A stretch of DNA of 9,759 nucleotides, from assembly GCA_964510205.1 (NCBI GenBank), contig CAZEBW010000110.1:1-9759 (forward strand), written 5' to 3'. Within the stretch, counting starts at the first letter, position 1. Every line of letters begins with the position of its first letter. Below, piece after piece: positions 6,561-9,759 of the stretch. The stretch is from CAZEBW01 sp964510205. Its GTDB lineage: Bacteria; Chloroflexota; Anaerolineae; VGOG01. The position numbers were made by a program, and so were the translations under genes. Below the pieces are notes generated by a model. It saw only the letters and a program-made list of their open reading frames with translations. It made no database searches and was not told where the DNA came from.

Positions 6561-6854
6561 CTACCCCAACAAACGCTCCCCCACCTCCTGAGGCCACAGC
6601 CCAACGACGCGGATCGTCTTGCGGCGGGAGGTAGCCCCGGCCACGATCTCCACCTGGCTCTTGCGCACGCCCAATTGATCGGCCAGAAATTCAATCAGCG
6701 CTTCGTTGGCCCTCCCCTCAACCGGTGGCGCGGTGAGGCGAACCTTGAGGGCATCGCCATGAATCCCGCTGATCTCGTCCCTGCTGGCCCGGGGGACGAC
6801 CCGCACGGCAAAGGTCACACCATCCTCGCTTCCGCTGATTTTGAGCTTGCTCAT
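6561..6854 (-). CDS. yggU: YggU-family (DUF167) protein
   Basis: Small cytoplasmic protein of 97 aa with the full DUF167 pattern: FAVRVVPRASRDEISG (15-30), LKVRLTAPPVEGRANEALIEFLA (36-58) and VRKSQVEIVAGATSRRKTIRV (63-83). Biochemical function is unknown in the family. ATG 6854 follows a G-rich run (6858-6864) that can act as the ribosome site, and the upstream yggT stop is 15 bases away, so it is the last gene of the - strand operon. Transcription ends at the hairpin 6489-6533. Confidence 0.9.
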   Translation of the reverse strand: MSKLKISGSEDGVTFAVRVVPRASRDEISGIHGDALKVRLTAPPVEGRANEALIEFLADQLGVRKSQVEIVAGATSRRKTIRVVGLWPQEVGERLLG

Positions 6855-6869
6855 CTGCCCCCCCAGGCT

Positions 6870-7130
6870 TCAGAAACCACGTATGACCGCCAGCAAGACC
6901 TCACGGATGATCTGCAGAAGAAGCATGGCGATGACGGGGCTGATGTCAACCATACCGATGCGCGGGATCACCTGGCGCAGCGGAGCCAGGATGGGCTCGG
7001 TAATCTGGTAGAGGAACTCCACAGCGGGATGATAGGGGTCAACCCTGACCCAGGATAGCAGCACCCTGGCTAAAATGGCCAAGTTGAGCAAGGTGAAGAA
7101 TAAATCAATGAGGTAGATCAGAAAGTCCAT
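6870..7130 (-). CDS. yggT: YggT/YlmG-family membrane protein
   Basis: Protein of 86 aa with two hydrophobic helices (about 4-26 and 62-84) flanking the conserved family core RVLLSWVRVDPYHPAVEFLYQITEPILAPLRQVIP (22-56). YggT/YlmG proteins are inner-membrane proteins linked to cell-envelope or division functions and, in plastids, to nucleoid distribution; the mechanism is unsettled. ATG 7130 is chosen for the near-perfect AAAGGAGGT at 7135-7143; a longer version would start before this site. It lies between yggS (46 bases upstream) and yggU (15 bases downstream). Confidence 0.92.
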   Translation of the reverse strand: MDFLIYLIDLFFTLLNLAILARVLLSWVRVDPYHPAVEFLYQITEPILAPLRQVIPRIGMVDISPVIAMLLLQIIREVLLAVIRGF

Positions 7131-7134
7131 TTCG

Positions 7135-7143
7135 ACCTCCTTT
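7135..7143 (-). promoter_or_regulatory. Strong ribosome binding site of yggT
   Basis: AAAGGAGGT on the - strand, four bases before the ATG at 7130. It fixes the yggT start and excludes longer in-frame starts. Confidence 0.8.
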
Positions 7144-7151
7144 ATGAGACC

Positions 7152-7175
7152 ACGCAATACGCACTACGCAATACG
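7152..7175 (-). repeat. GCGTATT-type repeat downstream of yggS
   Basis: On the + strand it reads ACGCAATACGCACTACGC and continues AATACG, built from 7-8 base ATACGC-like units. Bases 7156-7175 are the exact reverse complement of 8012-8031 on the other side of yggS. It lies between the yggS stop and the yggT ribosome site. Confidence 0.8.
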
Positions 7176-7176
7176 T

Positions 7177-7959
7177 TCACGCCCTTCTCTCCCCGAATAT
7201 CGCTCTGCCAATTCGCACTACAGTAGCTCCCTCTTCAACGGCGACCTCGAAATCGTCGGTCATGCCCATGGAGAGGTGCCGCCAGTGTTCCCCCGGGAAC
7301 CTCCTGGCTAGAGCATCCCGCAGCCGCCGCAGGCGCCGAAAGTAGGGCCGCGCCTCCTCGGGATCGGCCACGATGGGGGCCATGGTCATCAGGCCCTGTA
7401 CGTCTACGTAGGGCAAGGCCAACATCTCCTCCACGATGGCGGAGAAGCACTGCCGCTGCCCTTCGTCGTCCTCCCAGCGGTGCAGGGCAAAGCCGTATTT
7501 GCTCTCCTCGCCCGAGACGTTGGCCTCCAGCAAAATGGGCATGGTCAGATCCTCGCGCCCCCCCTCTTTCCCCCCCAACCCTGGGGGGGAGCAAGCAAGG
7601 AGGCGATTCAGCCGCTGAGCCAGCTTCAGGGTGTCCACCGATTGGATGAGGTCGAACAACTGGATGGCGTCTCCAGCCTTGCGGCTCTGGAGGTGGCCGA
7701 CCATGTGCCAGGTGATGGGCTGGTCAGCGCGCTTCTCCTCAAGCCATTGGTTGACGAGGGGCACCTTGTCCGCCGCCTCGTACACCCGGTTCTCGCCGAT
7801 GTGCCGCACCCCCAGCTCGTAGGCGGCCTGGATGTAGTCCACGGGAAACATCTTGGTCACCGCCACTAGGGTGATCTCCGCCGCATCGCGCCCGGCCCTA
7901 CCCGCCGCCTCGGCTATCCTGCGTTGTACATCCTGTAGATTTGCCTCGATATCAACCAT
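7177..7959 (-). CDS. yggS: YggS/PLPBP-family pyridoxal phosphate homeostasis protein
   Basis: Monomeric PLP-binding protein of 260 aa that buffers pyridoxal phosphate and affects amino-acid metabolism. The PLP lysine is K36 in LVAVTKMFPVDYI; other family motifs are GVRHIGENRVYEA (50-62), ITWHMVGHLQSRK (82-94), LLEANVSGEESKYGF (143-157), VQGLMTMAPI (187-196) and LSMGMTDDFEVAVEEGATVVRIGRAIFG (229-256). Start ATG 7959 has GAGG nine bases upstream; TTG 7968 would add three residues. Oddity: residues 124-134 (SPPGLGGKEGG) lie in a normally short loop before the NVSGEE strand and are encoded by a G/C palindrome, which suggests an in-frame insertion of about 11 codons. Its position after pgeF and before yggT matches the ylmD-ylmE-ylmG order of Gram-positive bacteria. 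Confidence 0.94.
   Translation of the reverse strand: MVDIEANLQDVQRRIAEAAGRAGRDAAEITLVAVTKMFPVDYIQAAYELGVRHIGENRVYEAADKVPLVNQWLEEKRADQPITWHMVGHLQSRKAGDAIQLFDLIQSVDTLKLAQRLNRLLACSPPGLGGKEGGREDLTMPILLEANVSGEESKYGFALHRWEDDEGQRQCFSAIVEEMLALPYVDVQGLMTMAPIVADPEEARPYFRRLRRLRDALARRFPGEHWRHLSMGMTDDFEVAVEEGATVVRIGRAIFGERRA
7569..7590. repeat. Perfect G/C palindrome inside yggS
   Basis: TCCCCCCCA (7569-7577), loop ACCC, then TGGGGGGGA (7582-7590): a perfect nine-base-pair stem. On the coding strand it gives SPPGLGG, part of the apparent loop insertion in YggS. A neighbouring C-rich tract (7558-7564) extends the low-complexity block. Confidence 0.85.
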
Positions 7960-7990
7960 TTTCACCAACCTCGAATTTGACTTCTCAGAC

Positions 7991-8061
7991 CGTATTGCGT
8001 GTTGCGTATTGCGTATTGCGTAGTGCGTATTCCGTAGAAGATTACGAAATACGCAGTACGC
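7991..8061. repeat. GCGTATT repeat array with long hairpin between pgeF and yggS
   Basis: Short tandem CGTATTGCGT-like units (7991-8031) are followed by a 19-base hairpin: 8018-8036 pairs with 8043-8061 at 17 of 19 positions around a six-base loop. Bases 8012-8031 match, in inverted orientation, the repeat at 7156-7175. This array occupies most of the 130-base gap between pgeF and yggS, which otherwise holds only the yggS ribosome site. There is no T-run typical of a terminator. Confidence 0.8.
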
Positions 8062-8089
8062 TTTCCCATGCCAGTTATGAGCCTATGAA

Positions 8090-8875
8090 CTAGCGTCTCA
8101 TCCCCAGCAGCGCCGCAAACCGACCCGTCCGCGCCCCTTCCGCCCGATGGGAGAAGAACTCGTCGGTGTGACAAGCGGTGCAAAGTCGACTCACCTCGAT
8201 CTCCTCGATGCCCAACTCGACCAACTGACGGCGGTTGGCCTCCCAAAGATCAAAGTGCAACGAACCATCTCCTTGGGGCTGAAGAAGCCCCTGCCAGTGA
8301 TGGAAACTCGCTTTCACCGCCTCAATCACCTCAGTCCCAACCTGGTAGCAACACGGGCCGATGCACGGACCGAGGCCGGCCACGATGTCGGCGGGGCGAC
8401 CGCCGTAGGCTTCTATCATGGCTGCAGCCGTCTTGGCAGCAATCCCCTCGATGGTTCCCCTCCAGCCGGCGTGGGCCAGGCCGATGACTCTGCGAACGGG
8501 ATCATAGAGCAGAACGGGCAAGCAGTCGGCAAAGCGGAGCATGAGGGCCACGCCGGGCACGTCGGTGATCAAAGCATCGGTGGCCGGGATCACTCGACCG
8601 CGATCTGCAAGCCCGACCAGGGCCACTCGGCTGCCGTGCACCTGGCGAGCGGTGGCCACGTCCCTTCGGGAGACGCCCAGGGCCTGGCAGATGAGGTCGT
8701 GGTTGGCCTCCACCGACTCGTGGCGGTCGCCAACCAAATGGCCCACGTTGAGCGACCGGTATGGCGAGCGGCTCATCCCACCCAGCCGCGTGAACACGCC
8801 CTGGACAACGTTATCCTGTGAAGCCAGATTAGCGAAACGGTAGTAAACGAGGCCGTTGTTCTGATGTCGCAGCAA
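8090..8875 (-). CDS. pgeF: PgeF/YfiH-family laccase-domain protein (purine nucleoside phosphorylase)
   Basis: Protein of 261 aa of the YfiH/Multi-copper polyphenol oxidoreductase family. Bacterial members have been shown to act as a zinc-dependent purine nucleoside phosphorylase/adenosine deaminase (YlmD-like) or to edit peptidoglycan precursors (PgeF). The metal ligands are present: H80 in ARQVHG, C118 in FADCLPVLLYD and H135 in GLAHAGWRGT. Other family motifs are GPCIGPCCYQVG (169-180), CTACHTDEFFSHRAEG (232-247) and TGRFAALL (250-257). The start is TTG 8875, the only candidate start in the open frame, with GGGAGGG at 8887-8893. It lies 64 bases after the radical SAM gene, probably in one operon. 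Confidence 0.94.
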   Translation of the reverse strand: MLRHQNNGLVYYRFANLASQDNVVQGVFTRLGGMSRSPYRSLNVGHLVGDRHESVEANHDLICQALGVSRRDVATARQVHGSRVALVGLADRGRVIPATDALITDVPGVALMLRFADCLPVLLYDPVRRVIGLAHAGWRGTIEGIAAKTAAAMIEAYGGRPADIVAGLGPCIGPCCYQVGTEVIEAVKASFHHWQGLLQPQGDGSLHFDLWEANRRQLVELGIEEIEVSRLCTACHTDEFFSHRAEGARTGRFAALLGMRR

Positions 8876-8886
8876 GAATCGGTTTA

Positions 8887-8896
8887 CCCTCCCTCT
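8887..8896 (-). promoter_or_regulatory. Ribosome binding site supporting the TTG start of pgeF
   Basis: AGAGGGAGGG on the - strand, with an 11-base spacer to TTG 8875. The frame stays open further upstream but contains no ATG or GTG nearby, so this site supports the rare start codon. Confidence 0.6.
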
Positions 8897-8939
8897 TTGA
8901 ACAGTAAGGGCAACGACGAATGAGCGCGGCTTTCCCCCA

Positions 8940-9759
8940 TTATTCGTTACTCCCTCTTTGCATCTCCCGCCACAGGTACTCCTGCCTGGCGCCGCTGTCC
9001 ACCACGGCCCAGGGCAAGGGTTCGTCCCAAGAGCGTTCTCGCAGGTATTCGCCAGCCTCGAGTTGACACTCCCGCAGCGCCCGCCGCCAGGCCGCCAGGG
9101 ACTTCCTCTTCACCCTGACCAGAGCCTGCCCCACCCGGCGATCGCCCCGCGACAAGACCCCCTGCACCGCCGCCCAGGCCGGGCTCTCAGCTTTGACCGC
9201 GATTCCACTGGGTCGCAGCGCCCGCTCGATGCGGCTCAATCCCTCTTCCAAGAACTCGACCGCTGCCATGGCCGCCCACTGGAATGGAGTGTGGGCCTTG
9301 GGCACAAAAGGAGTGACATTCACCGTGATGCGGCGCGAAAAGCGCTCCCGCACCGCCGACACCAGGTCAATGAGAGCTTGCACGTCTTCGCCGGTCTCGG
9401 TAGGCAAGCCGAGCATGAAGTAGAGCTTGAGCTGCGCAAAGTCGTAACGGGCGGCCAGTTCCGCTGCTCGCATTATGTCACTTTCGGACACATTTTTGTT
9501 GATCAGCGTGCGCAGGCGCTGCGATCCGGCCTCGGGGGCGATGGTCAAAGTTTGCACCCCGCTCTCAGCCAGGGCGCGAATCAGGGCCTCAGGCAGCGGG
9601 TCCACTCGCAGGGAGGAGACAGAGAGCTTGGCTCCCATCTCCCGCAGGCCCGTGACCAGCTCTTCAATGCGGGAGTAATCGGAGACGGCCGCGCTCACCA
9701 AGCCGATTTTGTGGCGATAGCGCAGCCCCTGCTCGGCCTGGCTCAGCAACACCGCCGGG
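8940..9759 (-). CDS. Radical SAM protein, C-terminal part (TIGR03960-like), cut by the window end
   Basis: Only the last 272 or so residues are inside the window; the frame is open to the edge, so the true start lies beyond it. The CxxxCxxC motif and any N-terminal B12-binding-type domain would be outside. Visible core motifs are KIGLVSAAVSDYSRIEELV, LSVSSLRVDPLPEALI, LTIAPEAGSQRLRTLINK (a later barrel strand typical of B12-binding radical SAM proteins), LKLYFMLGLPTETGED and VNVTPFVPKAHTPFQW. The C-terminal WAAVQGVLSRGDRRVGQAL resembles the uncharacterised family TIGR03960. The substrate of that family is unknown to me. The stop TAA is 64 bases before the pgeF start. A GTG near the edge (9752) should not be read as a real start. 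Confidence 0.85.
   Translation of the reverse strand, partial: PAVLLSQAEQGLRYRHKIGLVSAAVSDYSRIEELVTGLREMGAKLSVSSLRVDPLPEALIRALAESGVQTLTIAPEAGSQRLRTLINKNVSESDIMRAAELAARYDFAQLKLYFMLGLPTETGEDVQALIDLVSAVRERFSRRITVNVTPFVPKAHTPFQWAAMAAVEFLEEGLSRIERALRPSGIAVKAESPAWAAVQGVLSRGDRRVGQALVRVKRKSLAAWRRALRECQLEAGEYLRERSWDEPLPWAVVDSGARQEYLWREMQRGSNE

Noticed and set aside
6483..7058. + strand open frame of 191 codons across yggU and yggT
   Set aside because: It lies opposite two recognised - strand genes and starts inside the terminator hairpin; no family features.
7991..8061. Possible CRISPR array
   Set aside because: The units are about 8-10 bases, adjacent and without unique spacers of regular length, and no cas gene is near.
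8147..8821. Long + strand open frame opposite pgeF
   Set aside because: No recognisable motif; the - strand carries the complete PgeF metal ligands and family motifs.

Overview
The window looks like chromosomal DNA of a moderately GC-rich bacterium. Gene content and the many short palindromic repeats point to a Chloroflexota (Anaerolineae-like) or similar environmental lineage. That is an inference from style; no 16S or other phylogenetic marker is present. There is no tRNA, rRNA, CRISPR array, phage gene or transposase gene.

Left part, + strand (6-5659): the end of a dipeptide/oligopeptide ABC importer operon (inner-membrane permease DppC, then the two ATPases DppD and DppF). Its last gene overlaps a C45-type Ntn hydrolase gene. 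After a 367-base non-coding stretch comes an M20 zinc amidohydrolase with its own strong ribosome binding site. The solute-binding protein and the DppB permease would be expected just upstream of the window. Together the genes suggest uptake of small peptides or N-acyl/amide-linked amino compounds followed by cytoplasmic amide hydrolysis.

Middle, + strand (5681-6533): a two-gene toxin-antitoxin module of the TumE (DUF6516) type. It has its own candidate promoter and a one-base stop/start overlap between the genes. It is bracketed by two near-identical bidirectional terminator hairpins that share a 30-base identical core, one on each side.

Right part, - strand (9759-6561): a convergent housekeeping cluster read in the order radical SAM protein (cut by the window end), pgeF (purine nucleoside phosphorylase/laccase-domain), yggS (PLP homeostasis protein), yggT (membrane protein), yggU (DUF167). 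The pgeF-yggS-yggT order matches the ylmD-ylmE-(sepF)-ylmG part of the Gram-positive cell division cluster, but sepF is absent.

The most unusual aspect is the density of short repetitive elements, several of them inside genes and in frame. A 33-base repeat occurs once between genes and once inside the M20 gene, where it adds 11 residues. A perfect 21-base tandem duplication adds residues just after the likely catalytic cysteine of the C45 hydrolase. A perfect 9-bp-stem G/C palindrome sits in an apparent insertion in YggS. A 264-base intergenic segment has 17-bp perfect terminal inverted repeats, like a miniature transposable element. GCGTATT-type repeats flank yggS in inverted orientation.
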